DNA from: Bacteroidales bacterium
GTDB taxonomy: Bacteria > Bacteroidota > Bacteroidia > Bacteroidales > UBA932
Assembly (NCBI GenBank): GCA_016290835.1
Contig: JAEEVG010000005.1
Coordinates: 1 to 64,000 of the forward strand
Reading direction: 5' to 3'
Length of the DNA: 64,000 nucleotides
This document shows, piece by piece, positions 39,819 to 49,524 of this stretch; positions within the stretch are counted from its first letter, which is position 1; each line of letters starts with the position of its first letter. Position numbers and translations under genes: made by a program. The notes under the pieces are model-generated. The model searched no databases and was not told the DNA's origin. It was given only the letters and a program-made list of their open reading frames with translations.

Positions 39819-41585
39819 ATGAAAGCGATTCACTATATTTCCGTTTTTGCAGCCGCGCTGATGATGCTGCAGGCTTGCAACGACAACCTGTTCCTGGAAG
39901 AGCATCCGAAGGCGATGTACACCATCGACAACGCTTTCGAGACCAGCGACCAGATCACCAACCAGCTGACGTTGTGCTACAGCAGCCTCTACAACTGGTA
40001 CGCCAATACCGGGTGGAACATCATGTTCCAATATAAGAACTTCGGTACGGACATCATGGACCAGCCCTACTTCCGCAGTAACGGCGTCGGCTGGTCGAAC
40101 TTCAGTTCCGGCAGATGGACGACGACCAGCGGCAACATTTCCCAAGTCTGGAGCGAACTCTACCGTGTCCTCAGTTTCGCCAACCTGGCCCTGCGCGGAT
40201 GCGAGTCCGAGACGATCCAGTGGGCGGACGAGACGCATCGCAAAAACGTCAGCGGCGAGGCCCACTTCTTCCGCGGGCTGTGCTACTTGCGTCTCGGTGA
40301 ATTGTTCGGCGGCGTGCCGATCGTGAAAGAGTATGACGAGGCCAATCACGATGACTATGTCCGGGCCTCCCGCGAGGAGACTTACCAGTTCGCCATTGAT
40401 GAACTGGAGCTTGCCTACAACGGCCTGGCCGATTATCCTTCGATGGACGGCAAGGTGGGCAAGGGCGCTGCCGGACATATGCTGGCCGAAGCTTACCTGG
40501 CAATGGGCGTGCTGACCGGCAAGTCGGAATGCTACACCAAGGCGGCGAACTACGCTCAGAGCGTCATCAAACTGCACCCGCTGATGAAGGAGCGTTTCGG
40601 TGTGCGCGCGAATCCCAAGGACAACAGCAGCTACCACGGCATCCCGACCTACTTCCCGAACGGTTCCGTGATCTCCGACCTGTTCACGGCCGGTAATTAT
40701 GACCGCAGCGCAGGCAATACCGAGGCCATCTGGGTCATCGAGACCCCGACCTACGAGCAGAGCGACGAGTACGGCGGCAGCGTGATCTCCGTGATGCAGA
40801 TGGGTATGGTCGCCCGCGACCTGAACTGGGCTCCGGAGTATGTGGAACCCGGCGCCGCGGCAGGTCCCTGGAAGGGTACCTCCCACCCGGTCTATGGCGG
40901 CAACTTCAGCGCCTATGTCGGCGGTTTCGGCATCGCCGAGGTCGGCCCGACCCAATATGCCGGCTATGATGTGTGGACGGATCCGGACGACCTCCGCTAC
41001 CAGGCGGAAGTCACCGTGCGCCGTGATTTCATCTGCTTCGACCAGAAGCACAGTATGTTCAACAAGCCTGTCACACGCGAGATGCTCGACCCCAATCCCG
41101 CCAACATTTCGAAGTATTTCCCCATGTTTGCCAAGTTGCAGCCCCTCGATGACTGGACTTACCGCGATACGGATATGTTCCACATGAACTATTCTTCCGA
41201 TGCCTATGCCATCCGTTCGGCCGAAACCTGGCTGCTGCTGGCCGAGGCCAAGCTGCGGAGCGGGGACAAGGACGGTGCGGTTGCCGCGGTGAACACCCTC
41301 CGCCAGCGGGCGAACTGCTCCACGATGTACACGGCGGCCGAGATGGACATCAACGTCATCCTGGATGAGCGCATCCGTGAACTGATCTTTGAAGAAGGCC
41401 GCTGGTTCACCTTCCTGCGCATGGAACCGCAGGTCTGGAAGCAGCGCATCTATGACCACGCAATGTACTGGAAGGATTATCCGACCTACAGCACCCCGAT
41501 TGCGTGGGATCTGTGGCCGATCCCGCAGGACATCATCGACCTCAATACCGGCGCTCCGATGGAGCAGAACCCGGGTTGGAAATAG
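39819..41585 (+). CDS. SusD/RagB-family glycan-binding surface lipoprotein
   Basis: A 588-residue lipoprotein with signal MKAIHYISVFAAALMMLQAC (lipidated Cys20). The N-terminal NLFLEEHPKAMYT, the helical SusD-like core (GEAHFFRGLCYLRLGELFGGVPIV, about 146-169) and the RagB-type C-terminal part (YAIRSAETWLLLAEAKLRSG, about 461-480; ILDERIRELIFEEGRWF, about 514-530) are all present. The start of the core carries the TPR-like repeats by which these proteins cap their SusC partner. It captures the glycan at the cell surface. Spacing of five bases from susC and nine to the rhamnosidase gene indicates one operon. Confidence 0.94.
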   Translation: MKAIHYISVFAAALMMLQACNDNLFLEEHPKAMYTIDNAFETSDQITNQLTLCYSSLYNWYANTGWNIMFQYKNFGTDIMDQPYFRSNGVGWSNFSSGRWTTTSGNISQVWSELYRVLSFANLALRGCESETIQWADETHRKNVSGEAHFFRGLCYLRLGELFGGVPIVKEYDEANHDDYVRASREETYQFAIDELELAYNGLADYPSMDGKVGKGAAGHMLAEAYLAMGVLTGKSECYTKAANYAQSVIKLHPLMKERFGVRANPKDNSSYHGIPTYFPNGSVISDLFTAGNYDRSAGNTEAIWVIETPTYEQSDEYGGSVISVMQMGMVARDLNWAPEYVEPGAAAGPWKGTSHPVYGGNFSAYVGGFGIAEVGPTQYAGYDVWTDPDDLRYQAEVTVRRDFICFDQKHSMFNKPVTREMLDPNPANISKYFPMFAKLQPLDDWTYRDTDMFHMNYSSDAYAIRSAETWLLLAEAKLRSGDKDGAVAAVNTLRQRANCSTMYTAAEMDINVILDERIRELIFEEGRWFTFLRMEPQVWKQRIYDHAMYWKDYPTYSTPIAWDLWPIPQDIIDLNTGAPMEQNPGWK

Positions 41586-41594
41586 TCTTGTTTT

Positions 41595-43964
41595 ATGAAA
41601 CATTTTTGGAAACAGGCACTTGTCGCCTTGTGCCTTCTGTCTGGCCCGGCATCCTTTGCCGGACCAGACGTTTCCCCGTTGCTGCGCCGGCAGTGGGACG
41701 CCCGCTGGGTGGAGGTCCCCGGATGTGATCCGCAGGCCTACGGGGTCTATCTGTTCCGCAAGGAGCTGGACCTCGCGGCCGTGCCGGAGACGTTCCCGGT
41801 CTGGGTCTCCGCAGACAACCGCTACAAGCTCTATGTCAACGGCGAGCTGGTCTCCCTGGGCCCTGCGCGCTGCGATATCGAGCACTGGGTCTTCGAGGAA
41901 GTGGACCTCGCGCCCCGGCTGAAGGCCGGGCGCAACGTCATCGCCGCGAAGGTCTGGAACGAAGGCCCCTCGCGCGCCGAGGCGCAGTTCTCGCTCCGCA
42001 CGGCCTTTATCCTCCAGGGGACGAACGAGGCTTCCGCCGTGCTTAACACGGGTGCGGGCTGGAAGTGTATCCAGGACAAGGGGAATACCGTCGCTACCGC
42101 CGGCCGGGTGTTCGGCTACTCGGTCGTCTCCCCGGACGAGCAGGTAGACATGGCCCTGCGCGAGCGCGGCTGGATGGAGAGCGGCTTCGATGACGCCCAC
42201 TGGGCCGAGCCCCGGGCCATCAGCCCCGGCACGCCCAAATTAACCGTCGGCATCGACGTCGGCAAGACCTGGCGCCTCATCCCTTCGCCGCTCCCGCAGA
42301 TGGAGTTGAAAGCCCAGCGCTTCGCCTCCGTACGGCGCTCCGAGCAGCTGCAGATCCCGGCGGGATTCCCGCAGGGGAAACTCACTTTGCGCATCCCCGC
42401 CCATACCAAGGGCAGCTTCCTGCTGGACAATGCCGTGCTGACCAACGCCTTCCCGACGGTCGTGATGAAGGGTGGCAAGGGCGCCCGCGTCCAGCTGACC
42501 TACGCCGAAGCCCTGACGGACGCCCGTTTCTCAAAAGGGAACCGGGATGAGATCGAGGGCAAGCGGATCAGCGGCCGAACGGACGTGCTGCTCGCCGACG
42601 GGACCCCGGACCAGGAATACACCTCCTGCTTCTACCGGACCTTCCGTTATGTCAACGTGGAGGTGGAGACGCAGGATGAGCCGCTGGAGATCACCGATCT
42701 GTTCAGCACCTTCGTGGGATTCCCCTTCGTGATGCGCGCCCGCCTGGACGCCCCGGATCCGGTGATGTCCCGCATCCTGGAGGTCGGCTGGCGCACGGCC
42801 CGCCTCTGCGCCGTGGAGACCTATATGGACTGCCCGTACTACGAGCAGTTGCAATATGGCGGCGACGCCCGCATCCAGGAACTGGTCTCGCTGTTCAACG
42901 CCGGCGATCCCCGCCTGCTGCGGAGCCTGATCCAGCAGATGGACCGTTCCCGCCAGCCCGAGGGCATCACGCAGAGCCGCTATCCGTCGGTCAATCCGCA
43001 GATCATCCCGACCTATTCGATGGCCTTCATCTGGGAACTCCACGACTATATGATGTATGTGGACGACCCCGACTTCGTCAAGGAGACCATCCCCGGCACC
43101 CGCCAGGTAATCGACTATTTCATGCGCTACACCGACGACGGCGGTTCCATCCGGAACCTGCCCAACTGGGCCTTCGTGGACTGGGCGACGGGCTTCATGC
43201 GCGGCATGAGCCCGACGGGCTCCGACGGCGGATCCGCCGTGCTGGACCTCCACCTGCTGCTGACCTACCAGATCGCGGCCGACCTGGAGAAGTATTACGG
43301 GATGGGGGACTATGTCCAGCTCTACGGGGAGCGCGCCGCCAAACTCGCCGAGACCATCCGTGCCCGCTACTGGGATGCCTCCAAGGGCCTTTTCGCGGAC
43401 ACCGTGGACAAGAATGCCTATTCCCAGCACGCCAACGCCCTGGCCATCCTGACCGGCCTGGTGCAGGGAGAGACGGCCCGCCAGGTAGCCCTGCACATCC
43501 AGGATGACGCCTCCCTCACGCAGGCCTCGCTCTATTTCAAGTACTACACCCACGAAGCGATGATCCGCGCAGGCCTGGCCGATGCTTATATGAGCTGGCT
43601 GGACGTGTGGCGCCGCAACCTCGAACTGGGGATGACGACCTGGGGCGAGACGTCCAACGTGGAGAATACCCGTTCGGACTGCCACGCCTGGGGTTCCAGC
43701 CCCAACATCGAGTTTTTCCGCACCATCCTCGGCATCGACAGCGCCGCCCCGCTCTTCAAGCAGGTGGCCATCCGTCCCGCACTCGGGGATATCCGCGAGA
43801 TCGGCGGTTCGATGCCGCATCCTGCCGGCGAGATCGCCGTCAAGTACAAGGTCGGACGCAAACTGCAGGCCGAGATTACCCTGCCTGAGGGCGTGACCGG
43901 CACCTTCTACTGGAAGGGGACCGAGACGCCGCTCCGTCCCGGGACCAACAAATTGTCACTTTAA
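41595..43964 (+). CDS. GH78-type alpha-L-rhamnosidase
   Basis: A 789-residue exported enzyme (signal MKHFWKQALVALCLLSGPASFA). The N-terminal beta domains include a carbohydrate-binding-like segment (about 40-110: YKLYVNGELVSLGPARCD) of the kind seen in rhamnosidases. The (alpha/alpha)6 catalytic domain carries METYMDCPYYEQLQYGGDAR-like residues (DCPYYEQLQYGGD at 412-424) and, late, TTWGETSN with HAWGSSP. These correspond to the D-C-P...E and W-E...H-x-W signatures of GH78, which removes terminal alpha-L-rhamnose by inversion. The C-terminal beta domain ends near residue 789. Its place in the SusC/D operon points to a rhamnose-containing target such as pectic rhamnogalacturonan or a related glycan. 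Confidence 0.85.
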   Translation: MKHFWKQALVALCLLSGPASFAGPDVSPLLRRQWDARWVEVPGCDPQAYGVYLFRKELDLAAVPETFPVWVSADNRYKLYVNGELVSLGPARCDIEHWVFEEVDLAPRLKAGRNVIAAKVWNEGPSRAEAQFSLRTAFILQGTNEASAVLNTGAGWKCIQDKGNTVATAGRVFGYSVVSPDEQVDMALRERGWMESGFDDAHWAEPRAISPGTPKLTVGIDVGKTWRLIPSPLPQMELKAQRFASVRRSEQLQIPAGFPQGKLTLRIPAHTKGSFLLDNAVLTNAFPTVVMKGGKGARVQLTYAEALTDARFSKGNRDEIEGKRISGRTDVLLADGTPDQEYTSCFYRTFRYVNVEVETQDEPLEITDLFSTFVGFPFVMRARLDAPDPVMSRILEVGWRTARLCAVETYMDCPYYEQLQYGGDARIQELVSLFNAGDPRLLRSLIQQMDRSRQPEGITQSRYPSVNPQIIPTYSMAFIWELHDYMMYVDDPDFVKETIPGTRQVIDYFMRYTDDGGSIRNLPNWAFVDWATGFMRGMSPTGSDGGSAVLDLHLLLTYQIAADLEKYYGMGDYVQLYGERAAKLAETIRARYWDASKGLFADTVDKNAYSQHANALAILTGLVQGETARQVALHIQDDASLTQASLYFKYYTHEAMIRAGLADAYMSWLDVWRRNLELGMTTWGETSNVENTRSDCHAWGSSPNIEFFRTILGIDSAAPLFKQVAIRPALGDIREIGGSMPHPAGEIAVKYKVGRKLQAEITLPEGVTGTFYWKGTETPLRPGTNKLSL

Positions 43965-43976
43965 GCGCAAGAAGAT

Positions 43977-45428
43977 ATGAAAAAGTTGCTTTGGATGCTC
44001 CTGCTCGCCGTGCTGCCGCTGGCCTGCACGGGTCAGGAACGCTTCCCGGCTTTCCCGCCGGACAATGTCACCAACGAGATGGATTTCCATCAGATGCTCA
44101 GCCAGATGCATATCAAGCTGCCGGAGCTGACGCCCCGCGCCGAGGATCCGAACCGTCCGGCGGGCTCGGTGGTGCAGAATCCCGACAATCCGGAAGGGCG
44201 CTATATGTACAACGGCCACGACCTGAACCGTTCGCTGTTCGGCCTGTGGGACAACTATGACGATACCGAGGAGGGATTCTTCCCCGGGAAGGAGCCCTGG
44301 CGGGTGGGGACCTACACCCCCATCTCGCTGACGAAAATGCACAACGGCAAGGAAATCACCACCGCTGATGAGTGGTGGAACAAACGCCGCCCCGAAGTGG
44401 TCAAGGACGTGCAGGAGTGCCTGTACGGCTTCTTCCCCGAGGCGGACCGGCTCCCTGCGGTGAATTTCAAGTCGATGGAGTTCGACGGCAAGCGCGCCGG
44501 CCGGGAATATACCCAGGTCAATATCCTGGGCGAGGTGGACTGCTCCTCCTACCCGGCGGTCAAAAACGCCCCGACCGTCTCGGCGACCCTCCGTCTTCCC
44601 CGCAATGTCACCAAGCCCGTCCCCGTGATGATCCTCATCTCCTGGGACATGGCCATAGACCAGTACTGGAGCATCATGAGCGAGCAGGGATGGGGTCTGT
44701 GCATCTTCAACCCGAACAACCTGCAGCCGGACAACGGCGCCTCCCTGACCGACTACCTGATCGGCCTGGTCAACAAGGGCCATTGGCGCAAACCCTCGGA
44801 CTGGGGCTCCATCGGCGCCTGGTCCTGGGGCATCAGCCGCCTGATCGACTTCCTGCTGACCGATCCGCGCATCGATCCGAAGGGAATCGGCCTGGGCGGC
44901 CACTCGCGCTACGGCAAGACCGCCCTTTACGCGATGGCCTGCGACGACCGCATCAGCATCGGCTTCCCGAGCGACGCCGGCAGCCTGGGCACCAAGATGA
45001 ACCGCCGCCACTGGGGGCAGGACCTGGAGAATTCCGCCTCCCCGTCAGAATATCACTGGATGGCCGGCAACTTCCTGAAATGGTGCGGTCCGCTCAAGAA
45101 GGGCCAATATCTCCCGCGCAAGGTTGAACTCCTCCCGGTGGACGCCCATTCGCTGCTGGCCCTCTGCGCACCCCGCCCCGTGTTCTTCAACGGCGGGACA
45201 ACGAGCCAATGGTCGGATCCTTACGGAATCTACCTGACCGAGGCGGCCGCCACGCCGATCTATGAATTGCTGGGCCACACCGGCTTGGTGATGCCGGATC
45301 CCAAACCGGAGGTGGACAAGGCTTATATCAGCGGAGATCTGGGTTATCGCTACCACAACGGCGGCCACACGGACGCACCCGACTGGCCCGCCTTCTTCGA
45401 ATTCGCCAAGAAATACATTGATTTCTAG
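43977..45428 (+). CDS. CE15-like glucuronoyl esterase
   Basis: A 483-residue exported alpha/beta-hydrolase; the hydrophobic start ending LPLACTGQ may be a lipoprotein or a standard signal. The nucleophile elbow GGHSRYGKTALY (Ser310) corresponds to the G-x-S-R-x-G-K motif of carbohydrate esterase family 15, whose adjacent arginine forms the oxyanion hole, and His464 in NGGHTDAPDW would complete the triad. CE15 enzymes cleave ester bonds of (4-O-methyl)glucuronate. In this operon, last behind SusC, SusD and a GH78, it may open uronate esters in a rhamnose-bearing glycan. The usual Cys before the catalytic Ser is His here, so fine specificity may differ. A hairpin follows 42 bases downstream. 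Confidence 0.8.
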   Translation: MKKLLWMLLLAVLPLACTGQERFPAFPPDNVTNEMDFHQMLSQMHIKLPELTPRAEDPNRPAGSVVQNPDNPEGRYMYNGHDLNRSLFGLWDNYDDTEEGFFPGKEPWRVGTYTPISLTKMHNGKEITTADEWWNKRRPEVVKDVQECLYGFFPEADRLPAVNFKSMEFDGKRAGREYTQVNILGEVDCSSYPAVKNAPTVSATLRLPRNVTKPVPVMILISWDMAIDQYWSIMSEQGWGLCIFNPNNLQPDNGASLTDYLIGLVNKGHWRKPSDWGSIGAWSWGISRLIDFLLTDPRIDPKGIGLGGHSRYGKTALYAMACDDRISIGFPSDAGSLGTKMNRRHWGQDLENSASPSEYHWMAGNFLKWCGPLKKGQYLPRKVELLPVDAHSLLALCAPRPVFFNGGTTSQWSDPYGIYLTEAAATPIYELLGHTGLVMPDPKPEVDKAYISGDLGYRYHNGGHTDAPDWPAFFEFAKKYIDF

Positions 45429-45470
45429 GTTTTTTGGTTAACAATAATGGTTGGATTTCTTGGCTTACGG

Positions 45471-45499
45471 GATAGCGGCTTCAAGCCGCTATCCTTTTT
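45471..45499. terminator. Bidirectional terminator between CE15 and the regulator gene
   Basis: GATAGCGGCTT (45471-45481) and AAGCCGCTATC (45483-45493) form a perfect 11-bp inverted repeat followed by CTTTTTC on the plus strand. The stop codon of the convergent regulator gene lies inside the right arm, so the hairpin serves the plus-strand operon and coincides with the end of the minus-strand coding region. Confidence 0.8.
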
Positions 45500-48400
45500 C
45501 TATGTTCTTCCGGGCCTCCTGGAGACTTTTCTCCAGAAAGTCTTTCGGCGCGATGCCGAACTGCTTTTGGAAGCACTTGGCAAAGTAGGAGGGGGAGTTG
45601 AATCCGACCAGGTAGCAGACTTCGTTGACGCGGACGAGATCCTCCCGGAACAGTTTCGCCGCCTTTTTTAGCCGGGCGAAACGGAGATAGTCGTTGGGGC
45701 TCATGTCCATGATGCCGCTGATCTTGCGGTAGAAGCTTGCCCGGCTCATATTGAACTCCTTGGCCATATCTTCCATCGAGAACGAGGAATTGGCATAATG
45801 GGCCTCGATGACCTCGTCCAGATGCTTCAGGAAGTCTTCGTCTGCCTTTGAATGGGCCAGGATATTGGTGTCCGTGAAGGGGGAGCGGGCGAAGCTGCGG
45901 CGCAGTTTCTCCCGGTTCTCCAGTTGATTGAAGATGCAGACTTTCAGGTACTTGACCGAGAATGGCTTCTCCAGATAGCTGTCCGCCCCGGATTCCATTC
46001 CTTCGATCTTGGCCTGCAGATTGGTCTTGGCGGTCAACAGGATCACGGGGATGTGGCTGAAGCGGATGTTGGACTTGATGGCGTTGCAGAGGGCGAAGCC
46101 GTCCATTACGGGCATCATCACATCGCTGATGACCAGTTCGATATCCTGCTTGTCCAGGATCTCGAGCGCCGCGGCGCCGTCCCCGGCCGTGAACACGTTG
46201 TATTCCTGTTTCAATTCGTTCCGCATGAAGGAGAGCAGTTCGGCGTCGTCATCGACCACCAGCAGACGTTTCTTGTGGCCGTCGGGCGCGGGCATCTCTT
46301 CCGCGGCGGGGACGGGACCGGGCCCGGAAGCGTCCGCCGTCCGGCCCGCCCGGAACGGCAGGGTCAGCACGAAGACATTCCGCTCTTCGCCGGGAGCCAT
46401 TACCAGCGATCCGCCGTGCAGCGTGGCCAGCGACCGGGACAGGCCCAGGCCGAGCCCCGTCCCGGTGGAGTGGCGTTTCTCCTTCTCGCGGAAGCGGACG
46501 AAGGGCTTGAAGATGTCTTCTTTCTTTCCGTCCGGGACCACGGCGCCGTCGTTCTCGGTCGTGATCCGGAAGCGCTCCTCTCCAGGGAGAGTATCCAGGG
46601 TGATGGTCAGGTAGGTGGCCGCGTATTTGAGCCCGTTGTTGATCAGGTTGCTGATGATCTTGGTGAAGGCCTCTTCGCCGACATCCGCATACAGGTCGGG
46701 GCCTTGCGTGCGGAGTTCGGTCCGGATGCCGTTCTGCCGGGCCAGGCCGGAGAAACGGGCCAGGGTGTCCCGGAGGATGGCCGTGATGTTGCAGTTGGTG
46801 ACACTCAAGGTATATTCCCGGCTCTCTACCTTGTTGAAGTCGAGCAGCTGGTTGGTCAGATCGATCAGCCGCTCGGTGTTGCGTTTCATGATACCCAGAT
46901 CCTCCCGGACATCCTTGCCCAGGTCTTCCCGGTTCATCACGCTCTCCAGCGGGCCGTTGATCAGGGTCAGCGGGGTCCGGATCTCGTGGGCGATGTTGGT
47001 GAAGAACTCGATCTTGGAATCATACAGGGCCCGCTCCTTCTCCTGCTCGATCATCTCGACCCGCCGGTTGTAGCGGGCTTTGTTGCGCTTGTGGATGTCT
47101 CGGAGGGTGAACCAGAGCGCGATGGCCAGGGCCAGGACATAGAAGAGGATGGCTCCCGGGCTGAGGTATGCGGGCGGGCGGATAAGAATGCTCAGCGCCG
47201 CGTCGGCATCGTCGTCCGAGGTGCCGGACATCCGGGTGCGGATCCGTGCCCGGAGCGTGTAACGGCCGGAGGGCAGGTTGGAATAGGAAGCGATCGGGCT
47301 GGGGCCGCCGGTCTGCCAGTTGCTGTCATAGCCTTCCAGCATATATTCGATCGGCCGGGCCTCGGGAGAGATGTAGTTCGGCGCGACGATGCGCACGGAG
47401 AAGGTGTTCTGGTTGGATTTGAGCGTGATGCTCTCCGTGAAGTTGATGCTCTTGGACAGGGGCGAATTCTCTCCCGGGCTGATTTCCTGCCCGAGCAGGG
47501 TGAAGTCGGAGAAGAACAAGGTCGGACCGGCCTTCGGCCCCCGCAGTTCGTCGGGATTGAAGGCCACCAGGCCCTGGATGCTGCCGAGATAGATTGTGCC
47601 GTCCTTGGCGCGGAAGGCGGATTTGTAGTTGAACTGGTCGCTGAGCAGGCCGTTGGCCGTGGTGTAGAGGGCGATCGGAGTCCCCGTCTGCGGATCGAAG
47701 CGGACCAGTCCCTTGCTGGTGGTCATCCAGAGTTTCTCCGACTTGTCCTCCACGATCTGGTAGAGGATGTCGTCCGGCAGTCCGTCGTCGGTCGAATAGG
47801 AAACGAAGGAATCCGTCTCGGGTACATAGCGGCAGCAGCCCCCGCCCTGGGTGGTCAGCCAGATCCGGTCCTTGGAGTCCAGGAAGAGGCTGATCACGAT
47901 GTCGTAGGGCAGGCTCTCCGGGTCGTCGTCCCGGTGGCGGTACTGGTGCCATTCACCCTCGTGGACCCGGTAGCACCACGCTCCGTCGGAGTAGGTGGCG
48001 ACCCAGAGATTGCCCTGGACGTCTTCCTGAAGGTCATAGACGTGCTTCCCCTGGAGTTCGGTGATTTCGGTGAAGCTGTCTTTCTCGGGATTGTAGTGCA
48101 TCAGCCCGAGCTGCGTGCCCAGGAAGATGTCCCGGGCCCTGGTGCAGAAGATTGCGTAGATGTTGTTGTCGTTGAGGACGCGCCGACTCCCCGTGTTTTC
48201 GTATTTGCGGGAAATCTTGCCCGTGCGGGTGTCGATGATGCGCAGCCCCCGTGAGATGGTCCCCACCCAGAGATCATCCCCAATCAGGCACAGACCGTGG
48301 ACATTGTTGAAGTCGAGCCCGGGCTTGAACTGGGAGAACTCCCGGGTCTGGGGATTGAATTGGTGGAGCCCGCCGTCCTCCGTGCCGATCCAGATCATCC

Positions 48401-49511
48401 CGCGCGCGTCCTGGCAGATCTCGCGTATCCGTTTGCCCATCAGGGCGCCCTTACCTCCTCCGGGATAGTATTTCTCGAAAGAAGCGAAGAAGGGGGAATA
48501 GTAGTTGACCCCGCCGAAATAGGTCCCGATCCAGACGCCGCCTTCGTAGTCCTCGCACATCGAATAGACGGAATTGGCGGCCAGCGAGAGGGGGTCGTAG
48601 TACGAGCTGCGGAGGTGGTCGGTCTGCCCGGTGCGGAAATTTAGGATGAACAGGCCGGATTCCGTGCCGGCGAGCAGTTTCTGGTCGCTGGTGATCAGCA
48701 GTTCCCGACAGCGGACCGCCCCGCCTCCGCTGTCCTCGCGGAGCAGGCTTTCCAAGCGGCCGGAAGTGAGGTTGAGATTCCAGACGCCGCTGCGCAACGA
48801 GCCGATGATCAGGCTGTTGTACTGGGCGGGGACGATGCTGGTGATCAGTTCATCCTGCAGGGGAGCGCGGCCACTGCCGCGTTCGGTGTAGGGGAGTATC
48901 GTCTGCAGGCCGTCTTCCGAGTAATAGAGGCCCTTGCCCCAACAGCCGATCCAGATGACCTCCCGCTGGTCGAAGGCGATGGCGGACACGTTCGACAAGA
49001 CGGGATTCTCCCGGGCGGAGAAACGGGCGGGGACAGCCTCCGGGCCGTCGAAACGGTAGAGGCCCGCCCCTTCCACGCCGACCCAGATCCGCCCCTGCCG
49101 GTCCGCCTGGATGAACTGGACGGTTGCGCGTCCCCGCTCGTCCGCCCGGTCGAAGGGAATGCTGCGGAAGACGGCCGTCTCGGGGGTGTACAGGACCAGC
49201 CCGGCATCGGTCCCGATCCAGATATCGCCATCGGGCCCTTCGCATAGGGCCGTGATGAAGTTGCTGGGCAGGATGCTCCCGTCCGGGGTGTGTTTGAAGA
49301 TTTTGAAGCGATAGCCGTCATAGCGGTTCAGACCGTCCTTGGTGCCAAACCACATATAGCCCTGGCGGTCCTGCAGGATAGCGTTGACCGTGTTCTGCGA
49401 GAGACCGCTTTGGACGTTGAGGGTCTTGAAATAGTAACTCTCCTGCGCCCGGAGGGGGGCGCAGGAGATTACTGCAAGGAGCAGGAGGACAATTATGCGG
49501 GATCTGTCCAT
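45489..49511 (-). CDS. Hybrid two-component system sensor/regulator (HTCS)
   Basis: A 1340-residue inner-membrane protein combining sensor kinase and transcription factor. Order: signal peptide (1-22); periplasmic beta-propeller repeats of the Reg_prop type (many W-x-G-T and W-V-G units, about 30-690); a Y_Y_Y domain (about 690-775); one membrane span (about 782-805); HisKA with FFTNIAHEIRTPL (His about 841); HATPase with GTGLGLGLS (about 1020); a receiver domain with LLVVDDD (about 1082) and the phospho-acceptor Asp in VISDVMMP (about 1130); and a C-terminal AraC-type HTH (about 1220-1333). The start at 49511 excludes an upstream extension that overlaps the neighbouring gene. It converges on the SusC/D operon and probably activates it on sensing a released oligosaccharide. 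Confidence 0.95.
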   Translation of the reverse strand: MDRSRIIVLLLLAVISCAPLRAQESYYFKTLNVQSGLSQNTVNAILQDRQGYMWFGTKDGLNRYDGYRFKIFKHTPDGSILPSNFITALCEGPDGDIWIGTDAGLVLYTPETAVFRSIPFDRADERGRATVQFIQADRQGRIWVGVEGAGLYRFDGPEAVPARFSARENPVLSNVSAIAFDQREVIWIGCWGKGLYYSEDGLQTILPYTERGSGRAPLQDELITSIVPAQYNSLIIGSLRSGVWNLNLTSGRLESLLREDSGGGAVRCRELLITSDQKLLAGTESGLFILNFRTGQTDHLRSSYYDPLSLAANSVYSMCEDYEGGVWIGTYFGGVNYYSPFFASFEKYYPGGGKGALMGKRIREICQDARGMIWIGTEDGGLHQFNPQTREFSQFKPGLDFNNVHGLCLIGDDLWVGTISRGLRIIDTRTGKISRKYENTGSRRVLNDNNIYAIFCTRARDIFLGTQLGLMHYNPEKDSFTEITELQGKHVYDLQEDVQGNLWVATYSDGAWCYRVHEGEWHQYRHRDDDPESLPYDIVISLFLDSKDRIWLTTQGGGCCRYVPETDSFVSYSTDDGLPDDILYQIVEDKSEKLWMTTSKGLVRFDPQTGTPIALYTTANGLLSDQFNYKSAFRAKDGTIYLGSIQGLVAFNPDELRGPKAGPTLFFSDFTLLGQEISPGENSPLSKSINFTESITLKSNQNTFSVRIVAPNYISPEARPIEYMLEGYDSNWQTGGPSPIASYSNLPSGRYTLRARIRTRMSGTSDDDADAALSILIRPPAYLSPGAILFYVLALAIALWFTLRDIHKRNKARYNRRVEMIEQEKERALYDSKIEFFTNIAHEIRTPLTLINGPLESVMNREDLGKDVREDLGIMKRNTERLIDLTNQLLDFNKVESREYTLSVTNCNITAILRDTLARFSGLARQNGIRTELRTQGPDLYADVGEEAFTKIISNLINNGLKYAATYLTITLDTLPGEERFRITTENDGAVVPDGKKEDIFKPFVRFREKEKRHSTGTGLGLGLSRSLATLHGGSLVMAPGEERNVFVLTLPFRAGRTADASGPGPVPAAEEMPAPDGHKKRLLVVDDDAELLSFMRNELKQEYNVFTAGDGAAALEILDKQDIELVISDVMMPVMDGFALCNAIKSNIRFSHIPVILLTAKTNLQAKIEGMESGADSYLEKPFSVKYLKVCIFNQLENREKLRRSFARSPFTDTNILAHSKADEDFLKHLDEVIEAHYANSSFSMEDMAKEFNMSRASFYRKISGIMDMSPNDYLRFARLKKAAKLFREDLVRVNEVCYLVGFNSPSYFAKCFQKQFGIAPKDFLEKSLQEARKNIEKG

Positions 49512-49524
49512 CCGGTGTTCGGTA

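Noticed and set aside
45852..48254. Open frame of 800 codons on the plus strand
   Set aside because: Antisense to the HTCS gene, whose domains are complete. The product is Gly/Asp/Val-rich without motifs.
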